Shown here: one piece after another, positions 17,776 through 26,577 of the stretch
Position numbering within the stretch: the first letter of the stretch is position 1
Layout of the letters: each line of letters begins with the position of its first letter
NCBI RefSeq assembly: GCF_009923995.1
Contig: NZ_RFSK01000001.1
Coordinates: 172,469-236,468, forward strand
Origin: Janthinobacterium sp.
Lineage (GTDB): Bacteria; Pseudomonadota; Gammaproteobacteria; Burkholderiales; Burkholderiaceae_D
Reading direction: 5' to 3'
Length of the DNA stretch: 64,000 nt
Notes under the pieces: generated by a model
The model's database searches: none
Seen by the model: only the letters and a program-made list of their open reading frames with translations
Told to the model about the DNA's origin: nothing
Made by a program: the position numbers and the translations under genes

Positions 17776-19929
17776 CTACAGGCTGCGCTCGAGCATCAGG
17801 CGCAGCGCAACGCTGCCATCGAGGGTCGTCACGCTGTCGCTGCGGCCTTCGCCATCCACCCAGGATTGCCCTTGCACCCGTTGCTGGTGCAGCAGGTTGG
17901 AGGCCGACAGGCGCACGCGCGTTTTCGCGTCCGGCTGCCACAGCGCATACGCGTCGAGGGTGCGCCGCACGCCCGCATGGCTGCCGGCGTGCGCATCGAG
18001 CCGCGCCAGGCCGCCCGTCTGCACGTTCAGATTGCCGCCCATGCTCATCCCCGGCGAGCGCCGGTAATCGAGTCCCAGGTTGAGCGTGGCCGGCACCTGG
18101 CTGGCCAGGCGGTTGCCGGGACCCGGCACGGCGGCGACCCTGGACCAGTTGCGCCCCGCATTGGCGCGCACGTCGACGTCGGGCGCCTGCACCCACCAGG
18201 TCCGCACGGGAAATTTCACATCCAGCTCGATGCCGCGCACCGTGGCCGCGCCATTGTTGAACGGGCTGGCCGTCCAGACGCCATCGTGCAGGAACAGGCG
18301 CTGCACGGTGACGTCGCTGATGCGCCGCGCGAATGCCGACAGGCTGGCCACGCCGCTCTTGCCAAAATAGCTTTCATACGCCGCGTCCAGCCCCCACGCC
18401 AATTCCGGGCGCAGGTCGGGATTGCCCTGGAAATCAGGATTGTTGGCGCTGTTGCCATTGTTGACGGTATAGCGGCGCGGCACCAGGTTGCGCGTGGTGG
18501 GCGCCTTGTAGGTGCGCGCCAGCGCCAGCCGCAGCTGGTCGCGCTCCTGCTGCGGCAACTTCCACAGCAGCTGCGCCACGGGACTCCAGACGCTGGCCCG
18601 CGTGCGCACTTCGCTCAAGGTGCGGCCCTCGGTCGCCGTCTGCAAGCCTTCCCAGCGCACGCCCGCATACATTTGCAGCCGCGGCGTCACGTCCCATTCA
18701 TCCTGCGCATACAGGGCCAGGCGCCGCACGTCGGCCGTGTAGTCTTCATCGAGCGCATACGGCGCGCCGCCGGCAAGATACGTGTCGCGCTGGCGGCGCG
18801 ACTCGCTGCGGCGTATCAGGCTGCCATCCCAGCCCAGGCTCAGGGCGTGGCCGTCACCGAGCCGGCCCAGGTATTTGCCGCTGCTGTTGACGCTGTCGTC
18901 GACGGCGTCGGAAACCACGCCGCGCAGCAGCAGGGGCGCGCCAGCGGCCACCTCGCCATGGAAAAGGTAATCCGTGTCGCGCCGGTTGTGGTTGACACCC
19001 AGCCTGGCCGTCAGCTTGCCCGCCGCCCCCAGCGCGTGCGCCCAGCTCACATCGCTGCGCGCTGAAAACACGCTGGCTTGCGAGGTGGCGCCATTGCGCG
19101 GATAGCTGGAGGCCGCTCCCAGCAAGGTCGTTTCGCGCGCCACGCCGTCAAACCCTGTGCGGTACCAGTCCAGCAGGCTTTGCCAGGTGATGGTGTCGCC
19201 CTTGTCCAGGGTCCAGTGCAGGCGCGGCGTCAGGCTGGCCTTGTTGACGGACGAAGCATTGCGCGTGCGCGTGTCGCGCAGCGCCAGCAGCGTGCCGGTG
19301 GCATCGGCGCTTGTTTCAGTCATCCTTCCCGCCACATCGTCGGCAGTGCGCTCGAGCGCGCCCGTCAGCGCATAGGCGAAACCGGGCAGCTTGTCCGCCA
19401 CGCGCAGCGACGCGGCAGGTTGCCAGCGGCCCTCCTGCCGGCCCGCGCCCAGCTTCCCTTCGCGCTCGGCGCCGCTGGCGCCCTTGCGCAAGACCACGTT
19501 GATGCTGCCGGCGACGGCTTGCATGCTGTATTCGGCCGTCGCGCTGCGCAAAATCTCGATGCGCTCGATCATCTCGGGTGCGATCGATTCGATGGAAAAA
19601 CCCGGTGGCGCGGGGTCGCCGTTGATCAGCATCTGCGTGTAGCCGGCCCCCAGCCCCCGCATGCGCACCTCGCCGCCGACGATGGAGACGCCGGGCTGGC
19701 GTTTCAACGTCGCGGCCAGGCTGCTGTCCCCATATTGAGCCAGGTCGTCGCGGCTGACGATGATCTTCGCGGCCGTGTCGTCGCGCCGCTGCTGCACGCC
19801 GCTGGCGGCGGTAATTTCAACCTTTTGCAGCGGCGCATCGTCGGCGCAGGCCGCGGCGGGCAAGAGCAGGAAAAAAAGCGGGGATAAAAGCGAAGGGAAA
19901 AGCGGGGAAAACGGGCTGGCGCTGCGCAT
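17776..19929 (-). CDS. TonB-dependent receptor
   Basis: This 717-residue outer-membrane receptor has a signal peptide (about 1-28, ending ACA). A plug domain follows (about 35-150, containing AATLKRQPGVSIVGGEVRMRG and ERIEILRSATAEYS), then a 22-strand-type barrel ending in the aromatic/leucine tail VALRLMLERSL. It has no N-terminal STN signalling domain. Ligand unknown: no siderophore or heme genes adjoin it. The start at 19929 (MRSASPF) has AAGG in front; the upstream in-frame ATG at 19998 would place 23 extra residues before the signal peptide and inside the promoter. Two perfect palindromes overlap its predicted promoter, suggesting a repressor. Confidence 0.88.
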   Translation of the reverse strand: MRSASPFSPLFPSLLSPLFFLLLPAAACADDAPLQKVEITAASGVQQRRDDTAAKIIVSRDDLAQYGDSSLAATLKRQPGVSIVGGEVRMRGLGAGYTQMLINGDPAPPGFSIESIAPEMIERIEILRSATAEYSMQAVAGSINVVLRKGASGAEREGKLGAGRQEGRWQPAASLRVADKLPGFAYALTGALERTADDVAGRMTETSADATGTLLALRDTRTRNASSVNKASLTPRLHWTLDKGDTITWQSLLDWYRTGFDGVARETTLLGAASSYPRNGATSQASVFSARSDVSWAHALGAAGKLTARLGVNHNRRDTDYLFHGEVAAGAPLLLRGVVSDAVDDSVNSSGKYLGRLGDGHALSLGWDGSLIRRSESRRQRDTYLAGGAPYALDEDYTADVRRLALYAQDEWDVTPRLQMYAGVRWEGLQTATEGRTLSEVRTRASVWSPVAQLLWKLPQQERDQLRLALARTYKAPTTRNLVPRRYTVNNGNSANNPDFQGNPDLRPELAWGLDAAYESYFGKSGVASLSAFARRISDVTVQRLFLHDGVWTASPFNNGAATVRGIELDVKFPVRTWWVQAPDVDVRANAGRNWSRVAAVPGPGNRLASQVPATLNLGLDYRRSPGMSMGGNLNVQTGGLARLDAHAGSHAGVRRTLDAYALWQPDAKTRVRLSASNLLHQQRVQGQSWVDGEGRSDSVTTLDGSVALRLMLERSL

Positions 19930-19940
19930 GATGCCTTTTT

Positions 19941-20002
19941 CTACACTGCGGGTTGGGAAGCGCAGTGTAGAGGATTTGACAATGCGCAGCAAGCGCATTG
20001 TC
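19941..20002 (-). promoter_or_regulatory. TonB-receptor promoter overlapped by two perfect palindromes
   Basis: On the minus strand TTGCTG (19992-19987), 17 bp and TACACT (19969-19964) form a promoter with a start near 19957. One palindrome, GACAATGCGC-AGCAA-GCGCATTGTC (19978-20002), covers the -35 box. Another, CTACACTGCG with CGCAGTGTAG (19941-19970, 10-bp loop), covers the -10 box and leader. The arrangement suggests operator sites. The first could instead be a stem-loop ending livF transcripts, though no T-run follows. Confidence 0.55.
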
Positions 20003-20011
20003 CAGCCATGC

Positions 20012-20734
20012 TCAATGCCCGCCGCCCAGATAGGCCGCGATCACCTTCGGATCATTTTTCAGGCTTTCCGCCGGCCCGTGCACGGAAATGCTGCCGTTTT
20101 CCAGCACGTAGCCGTAATCGGCCACGTTCAGGGCGGCGGCGGCGAACTGCTCCACCAGCAGCATGGTCACGCCTTCCGCTTTCAAGCGCGTGATGATGCG
20201 GAAGACTTCTTCCACCAGAATGGGCGCCAGGCCCATCGACGGCTCGTCCAGCAGGATCACTTCCGGGTTCAGCATCACGGCGCGGGCCATGGCCAGCATC
20301 TGCTGCTCGCCGCCCGACAAGGTGCCGGCCAGCTGGTCGCGCCGCTCCTTCAGACGGGGGAACAGCTCCATGGCCTTGTCCAGGTCGGCCTTGATGTCGC
20401 CTTTCGGGCGCGCCCGCGTGAAGCGGGGAAAGGCGCCCAGCAACAGGTTGTCCGTCACCGACATCGAGGCGAACACGCGCCGCCCTTCCGGCGAATGGGC
20501 CAGGCCGGCGCGCGCGATGCGGTGGGAATCGAGGCCCGTGACGTCCTTGCCGCCCAGGGTGACGGAACCGGATCTGGGTTTGAGCATGCCGGAAATGGCG
20601 CGCATGGTGGTGGTCTTGCCGGCGCCGTTCGAGCCGATCAGGGTCACCAGCTTGCCTTTCGGCACGTCGAGCGAAATGCCGTGCAGGACTTCGACTTTGC
20701 CGTAGGCGGCGTGCAGATTATTGATCGATAACAT
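20012..20734 (-). CDS. livF: Branched-chain amino-acid ABC transporter ATPase LivF
   Basis: This 240-residue cytoplasmic ATPase drives uptake by the Liv transporter. Walker A GSNGAGKTT, signature LSGGEQQ, Walker B VILLDEPSMGL and the LivF-type tail DPKVIAAYLG are present. It is the last gene of the liv operon on the minus strand, starting 10 bp after the LivM-LivG fusion. Confidence 0.95.
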   Translation of the reverse strand: MLSINNLHAAYGKVEVLHGISLDVPKGKLVTLIGSNGAGKTTTMRAISGMLKPRSGSVTLGGKDVTGLDSHRIARAGLAHSPEGRRVFASMSVTDNLLLGAFPRFTRARPKGDIKADLDKAMELFPRLKERRDQLAGTLSGGEQQMLAMARAVMLNPEVILLDEPSMGLAPILVEEVFRIITRLKAEGVTMLLVEQFAAAALNVADYGYVLENGSISVHGPAESLKNDPKVIAAYLGGGH

Positions 20735-20744
20735 GATGTCCCCG

Positions 20745-22703
20745 TCAGTGTGCTGGTACGGTGGTGGCTGCGGCGTCGCTGCTGCCGCCCAGGTAAGCCT
20801 CGATCACCTTCGGATCGCCCTGCACGGCGGCGGGCGCGCCTTCGGCGATCTTCTGGCCGAAGTCGAGTACCGTCACCACGTCCGACAGGGCCATCACCAC
20901 GTCCATGTGGTGCTCGATGAGGATGATGGTGATGCCGTGCTCGCGGATCTTGCGGATGATGGCCATCAGCTCCTTGATGTCGGGCGCCGTCAGGCCCGCC
21001 GCCGGCTCGTCGAGCAGCAGCAAACGCGGGTTCAGGCCCAGCGCGCGGCCGATTTCCAGCAAGCGCTGCTTGCCATACGGCAGGTTGCGCGCCTCCTCGT
21101 CCGCCAGGTCGGCCAGGCCGACGAATTCCAGGATGCTGGCCGCCCGCTCGCGCGCCACCTTTTCCTCGCGCTTGTAACGGGGCGTGTGCAGCATCACGTC
21201 CAGCACGTTCGATTTGAAGGTGTTGTGCAGGCCCACCAGCACGTTTTCCGTGGCCGTCATCTCGCCAAACAGCTGCACGTTCTGGAAGGTGCGCGCCACG
21301 CCGCCCAGGGCGATCTCGGACGGCGTGCGCCCGGAGATGACGGCGCCGGCAAATTCCACCTTGCCCGCCGTCGGCTTGTAGATTCCCGTGAGCACGTTCA
21401 TCATGGTGCTCTTGCCCGAGCCGTTCGGCCCGATCAAGCCGTGCACGGAGCCTTGCGTGACGTTCAAGTCCACCTGGTTCAGCGCCTTCAGGCCGCCGAA
21501 CTGCATCAGCGCCTGCTCCACGCGCAGCAGGGGCGCGCCGCGCGGGCCGCCTTGCGCCGGATCAAGCTGGGCAAAGGGCGCGACGCCGCTGGCGGCCACG
21601 GATTGCACGTGGCGCCGGCCCTTGCCGACAAAGCTCATCAGGAAACCGACGATGCCGTCCTGCAGGTAGTACACGACGAACAGGGTCATCAGGCCGAAGA
21701 TGGTCAGGCGCCAGTCGACCATGTTCTCCAGCCGGTAGGAAAACGCGGCCAGGCCGATGGTGGCCACCAGGGGCACGATCACGCCGCGCACGGTGGAACG
21801 CCCTTTCGCCAGCATGAGCGCGGAGCCGATCACGCCCAGCACGGCGGCGCCGACGGCGATCTTGCGGAACAGCTCGATATCGGCCAGCAAACTGGGCAGC
21901 ATGACGACGATGAGGGCGCCGATCAGCGCACCGGAACGCGTCTTGCGCCCGCCCATGATGACGGCCAGCAGGAACAGGATCGTCAGCTCGAAGTTGTAGG
22001 TATTGGGCGAAATGTACTCTTCCGAATACGCATACAGGCTGCCGGCCAGGCCCGCGAAACCGGCGCTGATGACGAAGGCATACACCTTGTAGCGGTACAC
22101 GGACACGCCCATGCAGTCGGACGCGATGGGGCTGTCGCGCAGCGCCTCGAAGGCCCGCCCCAGGTTCGATTTCAGGATGCGGTGCACGACGACGAGCGAA
22201 ATGACCATCAGCGCGGCCACCATGTAGTAGTACTCCACTTCGCTCAATTTGTGGCCGATGACGACGGGCTTGTGGATCTTGATGCCCATCGGCCCTTCCG
22301 TCAGGAAGCTCATTTCATTGATCAGGATTTGCACGATGGTGCCGAAGGCCAGGGTCACCATGGCCAGGTAGGGCCCCGTCACGCGCAGGGCCGGCAAGGC
22401 GAGGATGGCGCCGAACAGGGCCGCGCCCAGGATGCTGGCGGGGATGGCCAGCCAGAACGGCGCGCCCAGCTTGAACACCAGCACGCCCGTGGCGTACGAG
22501 CCGATGCCGAACAGGCCCGCATGGCCCAGCGACACTTGCCCCGTGTAGCCGACGACGATGTCGAGGCCGAACAGCAGGATGGCGTAGATCAGGATGGTCT
22601 CGGCCAGGTGGATGTAATACGGATTCGGGATGACGACGGGGAACAGCGCGAGCACGGCCAGTCCCGCCGCGCTCAATGCGAGCATGGTGATTTTCTTGTT
22701 CAT
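20745..22703 (-). CDS. LivM-LivG fusion: branched-chain amino-acid permease plus ATPase
   Basis: This 652-residue protein joins two subunits that are separate in E. coli. Residues 1-~350 are a LivM permease with about ten membrane segments and the GYTGQVSLGHAGLFGIG motif. After a linker near 360-385 comes a full LivG ATPase with Walker A GPNGSGKST, LPYGKQRLLEIGRAL as signature, Walker B LLLLDEPAAGL and the H-loop IEHH. There is no frameshift between the halves, so this is a true fusion. LivF pairs with the LivG half and LivH with the LivM half. The gap to livH is 7 bp. Confidence 0.93.
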   Translation of the reverse strand: MNKKITMLALSAAGLAVLALFPVVIPNPYYIHLAETILIYAILLFGLDIVVGYTGQVSLGHAGLFGIGSYATGVLVFKLGAPFWLAIPASILGAALFGAILALPALRVTGPYLAMVTLAFGTIVQILINEMSFLTEGPMGIKIHKPVVIGHKLSEVEYYYMVAALMVISLVVVHRILKSNLGRAFEALRDSPIASDCMGVSVYRYKVYAFVISAGFAGLAGSLYAYSEEYISPNTYNFELTILFLLAVIMGGRKTRSGALIGALIVVMLPSLLADIELFRKIAVGAAVLGVIGSALMLAKGRSTVRGVIVPLVATIGLAAFSYRLENMVDWRLTIFGLMTLFVVYYLQDGIVGFLMSFVGKGRRHVQSVAASGVAPFAQLDPAQGGPRGAPLLRVEQALMQFGGLKALNQVDLNVTQGSVHGLIGPNGSGKSTMMNVLTGIYKPTAGKVEFAGAVISGRTPSEIALGGVARTFQNVQLFGEMTATENVLVGLHNTFKSNVLDVMLHTPRYKREEKVARERAASILEFVGLADLADEEARNLPYGKQRLLEIGRALGLNPRLLLLDEPAAGLTAPDIKELMAIIRKIREHGITIILIEHHMDVVMALSDVVTVLDFGQKIAEGAPAAVQGDPKVIEAYLGGSSDAAATTVPAH

Positions 22704-22710
22704 GGCGTCC

Positions 22711-23601
22711 TCAGACTTTCTTGATCGCGGCTTTGCCGAACAGGCCGGACGGCTTGATGGCCAGCACCAGCAGCAGGAGCAGCAGGCCCGGCACTTCCTT
22801 GTAGCCCGTGGAGATGTAGTAGCCCGTGGTGGTCTCCGCGATGCCCAGGATCAGGCCGCCGACGATGGCGCCCACGCCCGACGTCAGCCCGCCGATGATG
22901 GCCACGGCGAACGCTTTCAGGCCCAGCGAGGCGCCCATGGTGGCGCCCGTCAGGGTCAGCGGCGCCACCAGCACGCCCGCAAACGCGGCCGTGGCCGACG
23001 ACAGGGCGTAGGAAAACGTGATGACCATGCCCGTGTTGATGCCCATCAAGCCGGCCGCATCGCGGTCATTCGCCGTCGCCACCACGGCCTTGCCGTAGAT
23101 GGACTTGCGGTTGAACACTTCCACGGCCAGCATGATGGCCAGCGCGCCGACGATGACGGCCACCTGCATCTGCTGCACGTTGGCGCCGAATACCTGGAAC
23201 GGCGCGGCCGACAGGGGCGACGGGAACATCAGGTCATCCTTGCCCCAGATGTTTTCCGCCACGTTCTTGAAAATGATGGCCAGCGCAATGGTCGACATGA
23301 TCCAGCCGAATTCGGACTTGATCTTGATGGCGGGCCGCACGCCGATCCACTCGACGAACACGCCCTGCAGGGCGCCGAAGGCGATGACGATGGGGATCAT
23401 CAGGAGATAGCTCATGTAGGGGCCGCCGTGGATGGTGCCCACCAGCGACAGGCCCACCAGCGCGCCCAGCATCAGGGACTCGCCCTGGCCGAAGTTGAGG
23501 GTGCCGGAAGTGGCAAAGGTCAGCTGGTAGCCGAAGGCGATGACGGCATAGATCATGCCCAGCGCGATGCCGCTGAAGACGAGCTGCAGGAAGATTTCCA
23601 T
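22711..23601 (-). CDS. livH: Branched-chain amino-acid ABC transporter permease LivH
   Basis: This 296-residue inner-membrane permease has about eight membrane segments. The LivH motif GYQLTFATSGTLNFGQGE lies near the N-terminus. It pairs with the LivM half of the fusion protein to form the channel. A terminator-like hairpin lies upstream, between it and the binding-protein gene. Confidence 0.95.
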   Translation of the reverse strand: MEIFLQLVFSGIALGMIYAVIAFGYQLTFATSGTLNFGQGESLMLGALVGLSLVGTIHGGPYMSYLLMIPIVIAFGALQGVFVEWIGVRPAIKIKSEFGWIMSTIALAIIFKNVAENIWGKDDLMFPSPLSAAPFQVFGANVQQMQVAVIVGALAIMLAVEVFNRKSIYGKAVVATANDRDAAGLMGINTGMVITFSYALSSATAAFAGVLVAPLTLTGATMGASLGLKAFAVAIIGGLTSGVGAIVGGLILGIAETTTGYYISTGYKEVPGLLLLLLVLAIKPSGLFGKAAIKKV

Positions 23602-23625
23602 GGTATTCCCCGAAGGACGGAAGAT

Positions 23626-23664
23626 AAAAAAATGGCCAGTCCTGATTCCTCAAGGCTGGCCATT
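23626..23664 (-). terminator. Terminator/attenuator between livK and livH
   Basis: Perfect arms AATGGCCAG (23631-23639) and CTGGCCATT (23656-23664) are followed on the minus strand by seven T. It sits 22 bp after the binding-protein stop, within the operon. Partial read-through would give more binding protein than permease. Confidence 0.85.
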
Positions 23665-23686
23665 GCGCGGCGAGCGTCCGCCAGGC

Positions 23687-24844
23687 TTATTTCGCGAGGA
23701 CGACCTTGCCGTCCCTGACTTCGCCGAAGACCGTCAGGTCGGCCGTGATCGCCTCATGGTTGGTCTTGCTGAACGGCTTGTTGTAGGTGGTGACGGCGCC
23801 TTCCACCTTCTCGTTCAGGTTTTCCAGCGCGGCGCGCACTTTCGGGCCGTCCGTGCCGCCCGCCTGCTTGAAGGCGGCGGCCAGCAGGTAGATGGAATCG
23901 TAGCCCTGCGCGGCCGACACGGCCGACGGCATGCGCCCGCCCGACGGCTTGTAGGCGGCGATGTAGGCATCGATGAAGGCCTTGCGCTTCGGCGTGCTGG
24001 CATCCTGGATGAAGGTTTGCGGCATGCGCGTGCCGTCGCCGTTCTTGCCCGCGTTATCGATGAAGTTACCCATGGCCAGGGTCCAGCTGCCGATCAGCGG
24101 TACTTTCCAGCCCAGTTTTTCCATGCCGTTGGCGATCTGCGCCAGTTCCGGGCCGATGCCGTAGGTCAGCACCACTTCCGCGCCGGCCTGCTTGGCTTTC
24201 AGCAGCTGGGCCGTCATGTCGACGTCCTTGATGTTGTATTTCTCGACGGCAACAGGCTTGATGCCTTTCTTGTCCAGCGCTTTTTCCAGGTCTTCGCGAC
24301 CCAGCTGGCCGTAGTTGGTGGAATCGGCCAGGATCGCCACTTTCTTGAACTTGCGGCGCTCGACGGCTTCCTCGACGATCATGTGCGACTGGATCTGGTC
24401 GTTGGCGGCGTTGCGGAAGATGTAGTTTTCAGGCTGGTCGGCGAACTGCTTGGTGACGATGGACCCCGTCGCCACGTTGTTCATGACGGGAATCTTGGCT
24501 TCCTGATAAAAGCGCTGCGACGCGAGGGCCACGCCCGTGTTGATGTAGCCGACGGTGGCGGCGACCTTTTCCTTGTTGATGAGCTCCTGGGCGATCTGCA
24601 CGCCCCGTTCATTCTTGGCTTCGTCGTCGCGCTCGATCAGCAACAGCGAACGGCCCATGACGCCGCCCTTGGCATTGATTTCGGCCACGGCCAGCTTGAC
24701 GCCGTCGCGCATCGACACGCCCATCGGCGCGGAACCGCCCGTGAACGGGCCGGACACGCCGATCTTGATGGGGTCGGCTGCGACTGCCGCTTGCGAGAAA
24801 CCCAAAACCAAACTTGCCACGAGCAATTTCTGTTTCAAATTCAT
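23687..24844 (-). CDS. livK: Branched-chain amino-acid binding protein (LivK/LivJ family)
   Basis: This 385-residue periplasmic binding protein feeds the Liv permease. A signal peptide covers about residues 1-22 (ends AVAA). The mature protein begins DPIKIGVSGPFTGGSAPMG, the usual opening of this type I periplasmic-binding fold. AGGAG lies seven bases before ATG 24844, whereas the in-frame ATG at 24850 touches it directly, so 24844 is the better start. Amino-acid specificity cannot be read from sequence. It is the first gene of the operon. Confidence 0.93.
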   Translation of the reverse strand: MNLKQKLLVASLVLGFSQAAVAADPIKIGVSGPFTGGSAPMGVSMRDGVKLAVAEINAKGGVMGRSLLLIERDDEAKNERGVQIAQELINKEKVAATVGYINTGVALASQRFYQEAKIPVMNNVATGSIVTKQFADQPENYIFRNAANDQIQSHMIVEEAVERRKFKKVAILADSTNYGQLGREDLEKALDKKGIKPVAVEKYNIKDVDMTAQLLKAKQAGAEVVLTYGIGPELAQIANGMEKLGWKVPLIGSWTLAMGNFIDNAGKNGDGTRMPQTFIQDASTPKRKAFIDAYIAAYKPSGGRMPSAVSAAQGYDSIYLLAAAFKQAGGTDGPKVRAALENLNEKVEGAVTTYNKPFSKTNHEAITADLTVFGEVRDGKVVLAK

Positions 24845-24924
24845 TGTCATCTCCTGTAATACAACGTTTTTAATGCCACTTATTTTTATAGTCGTACGCT
24901 GGATAACCGCCCCATCGATAAATC

Positions 24925-24953
24925 ATTGTAGGTTAGTAAACATGCCCCAGCAA
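24925..24953 (-). promoter_or_regulatory. Promoter of the liv operon
   Basis: On the minus strand TTGCTG (24953-24948), a 17-bp spacer and TACAAT (24930-24925) form a good sigma-70 promoter. Transcription would start near 24917, leaving a leader of about 70 nt before livK. Confidence 0.65.
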
Positions 24954-25221
24954 CAACAACATATGACGCGTCGCAGCATGCAAAAAAGGCCGGTTTACCC
25001 GTCCGATGTCAGTCTTTTGTAAGGAAAATATGGCGCAAATTGGCACACCCTGCGCCAGCCTGCAACAGTGCTGTGGCAAAGCGCCACAGCCGGATGCAAG
25101 CAAACTGGACAATCAAGCGGGCTGCTGATCTGGCGCAAGGCTGCCCCTGACGGGCATGCTAAGTTCGGCCATACCGGCGCCCGTGCGCAGGCCCATCCAG
25201 CATCCCACCCTTGGAGGCGAT
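24954..25221. other. Rest of the liv / lipoprotein intergenic region
   Basis: Beyond the liv promoter this region holds a perfect hairpin GCTGTGGC-AAAGC-GCCACAGC (25070-25090). Otherwise it shows no clear promoter for the plus-strand lipoprotein gene. No small gene is convincing here. Confidence 0.4.
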
Positions 25222-26130
25222 ATGCAGCGCCCGTCGACTATCCCGCTCCCCGCCCTGCTCCCGGCAACGCTCGCCGCCCTGCTGCTGGCCGGCTGCACCG
25301 CCAACCTGGCGCCCGTGCGCACGTTTGCCGAGCAGACCCACAAGCTGTCCGGCAGTTTCGACCCCATGCTGGCCGGAACGTTCAACAGCTGCACCGACAA
25401 GGCCTTGCGCAAGCGCCTGATCCTCGCCGAGCGCTTCGACGCCCAGGCCAGCGAACAGGCGGCGCGCGCCGATTGCGCGCCCGTCGCCCAGGCCAGCGTG
25501 GCGATCGGCAAGCTCAACGATGTACTGGCGCGCTACGCACAGACCCTGGCGGCCGTGGCGGACGAAAAATTGCCCGTGCACAAGGAAGAATTCACGGCGC
25601 TCGGCGATGCGCTGGGCGGCCTGGCGCAGCCGGGCGGCGGCGCGCCCCTGCTCGATGCGGACAAGCTGTCGAAGGTGGTGAAACTGAGCGAACACCTGAG
25701 CCGGCTGGCCACGCAGCGGCTGCAGAAATCGGCCCTGCGCGAATTGCTCGACGAGCAGGAAGCCGTGACGATACTCAGCAATGCATTGAAGGAATATGCG
25801 CAGCGTAACTACCGCGCCGGTTTGCAGGACGAACTGCGCGACCTGGCCCTGCTGCGCGGCGCCGTCGACAGCGCCGCGCCGCGCGAACCGCTGGCGGCCA
25901 ACTACATCCGCGCGCGCCTGCACCTGGAAAGCCGGCAACTGCAGGAACGGGAAAGGATCGTCGCCGCGTACGTGGCCGCCGTCGATGCCCTGCAAGCCAG
26001 CGTGGCCGCGCTGCGGGCCAATCTCGACCGGCTGCAGGCGCCGGAACTGGAGCAGCAGCTGGCACAGTTTTCCGGCCACGTGGCTGCGCTGCAAAAACAG
26101 GCGGCCTTCTATGGCCCCGCCCGCTGGTAA
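25222..26130 (+). CDS. Uncharacterised helical lipoprotein
   Basis: I do not recognise this 302-residue protein. The start at 25222 has TTGGAGG in front; the in-frame ATG at 25156 lacks a site. A lipobox LLAGC puts the lipid-bearing cysteine at residue 25. The rest is almost wholly alpha-helical, with long heptad-like stretches near 175-245 and 255-300, suggesting a coiled-coil envelope protein. Two further cysteines lie in the first third. It is followed after 24 bp by a small helical protein gene, so the pair may act together. Confidence 0.8.
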   Translation: MQRPSTIPLPALLPATLAALLLAGCTANLAPVRTFAEQTHKLSGSFDPMLAGTFNSCTDKALRKRLILAERFDAQASEQAARADCAPVAQASVAIGKLNDVLARYAQTLAAVADEKLPVHKEEFTALGDALGGLAQPGGGAPLLDADKLSKVVKLSEHLSRLATQRLQKSALRELLDEQEAVTILSNALKEYAQRNYRAGLQDELRDLALLRGAVDSAAPREPLAANYIRARLHLESRQLQERERIVAAYVAAVDALQASVAALRANLDRLQAPELEQQLAQFSGHVAALQKQAAFYGPARW

Positions 26131-26154
26131 GCCCCGCGCATACAGGAGTATCCC

Positions 26155-26568
26155 ATGCCCCCATTGACCGAACTGACGAAGGACCAGGCCTACGCCATCG
26201 CCGACAGCCTGGCGCAGGCATCGAGCCTCGTGCTGGAATTGCGCATCCGCGAACGGGACGCGCTGGCGCCGGAAGAGCGCATGCTGCTGGAGCAGTATGA
26301 AAATCACCTGGACCAGATGGTGGCCCTGTTCCGTGCCTACGGCATCAGCCTGATCGCCGAAGGCGCCGAGCAGGCGCGCGGCGACATCGAGGGCGCCATC
26401 GCCAAGGGCAAGCTGCAGCTCAGGCGCATCGCCGACGTCAAGGCGGCCATCGCCGCGGCGGCCAGGCTGGTCGACCTGGGCGCGGCCATCCTGTCACGCG
26501 ACCCCTTCGCCATCGGCGAGGCGGCGGCCAGCCTGCGGGCCAGGCCAAAGAAGGCCGAAGCGGCGTAG
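26155..26568 (+). CDS. Small helical hypothetical protein paired with the lipoprotein
   Basis: This 137-residue protein has no signal peptide and no recognised domain. It is predicted all-helical (LVLELRIRERDALAPEERMLLEQYENHL and an alanine-rich second half). An AGGAG site lies before the ATG. It probably shares a transcript with the upstream lipoprotein; it converges with the Sel1-like gene 9 bp downstream. Confidence 0.75.
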   Translation: MPPLTELTKDQAYAIADSLAQASSLVLELRIRERDALAPEERMLLEQYENHLDQMVALFRAYGISLIAEGAEQARGDIEGAIAKGKLQLRRIADVKAAIAAAARLVDLGAAILSRDPFAIGEAAASLRARPKKAEAA

Positions 26569-26577
26569 ACGGCCGCC

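Noticed and set aside
19976..19981. Plus-strand TTGACA between livF and the TonB receptor
   Set aside because: It belongs to a palindrome; no plus-strand gene or -10 box follows.
25035..25055. Possible sigma-54 promoter TGGCAC...GC upstream of the lipoprotein gene
   Set aside because: GG and GC spacing fits, but the TTGC part of the -12 element is missing.
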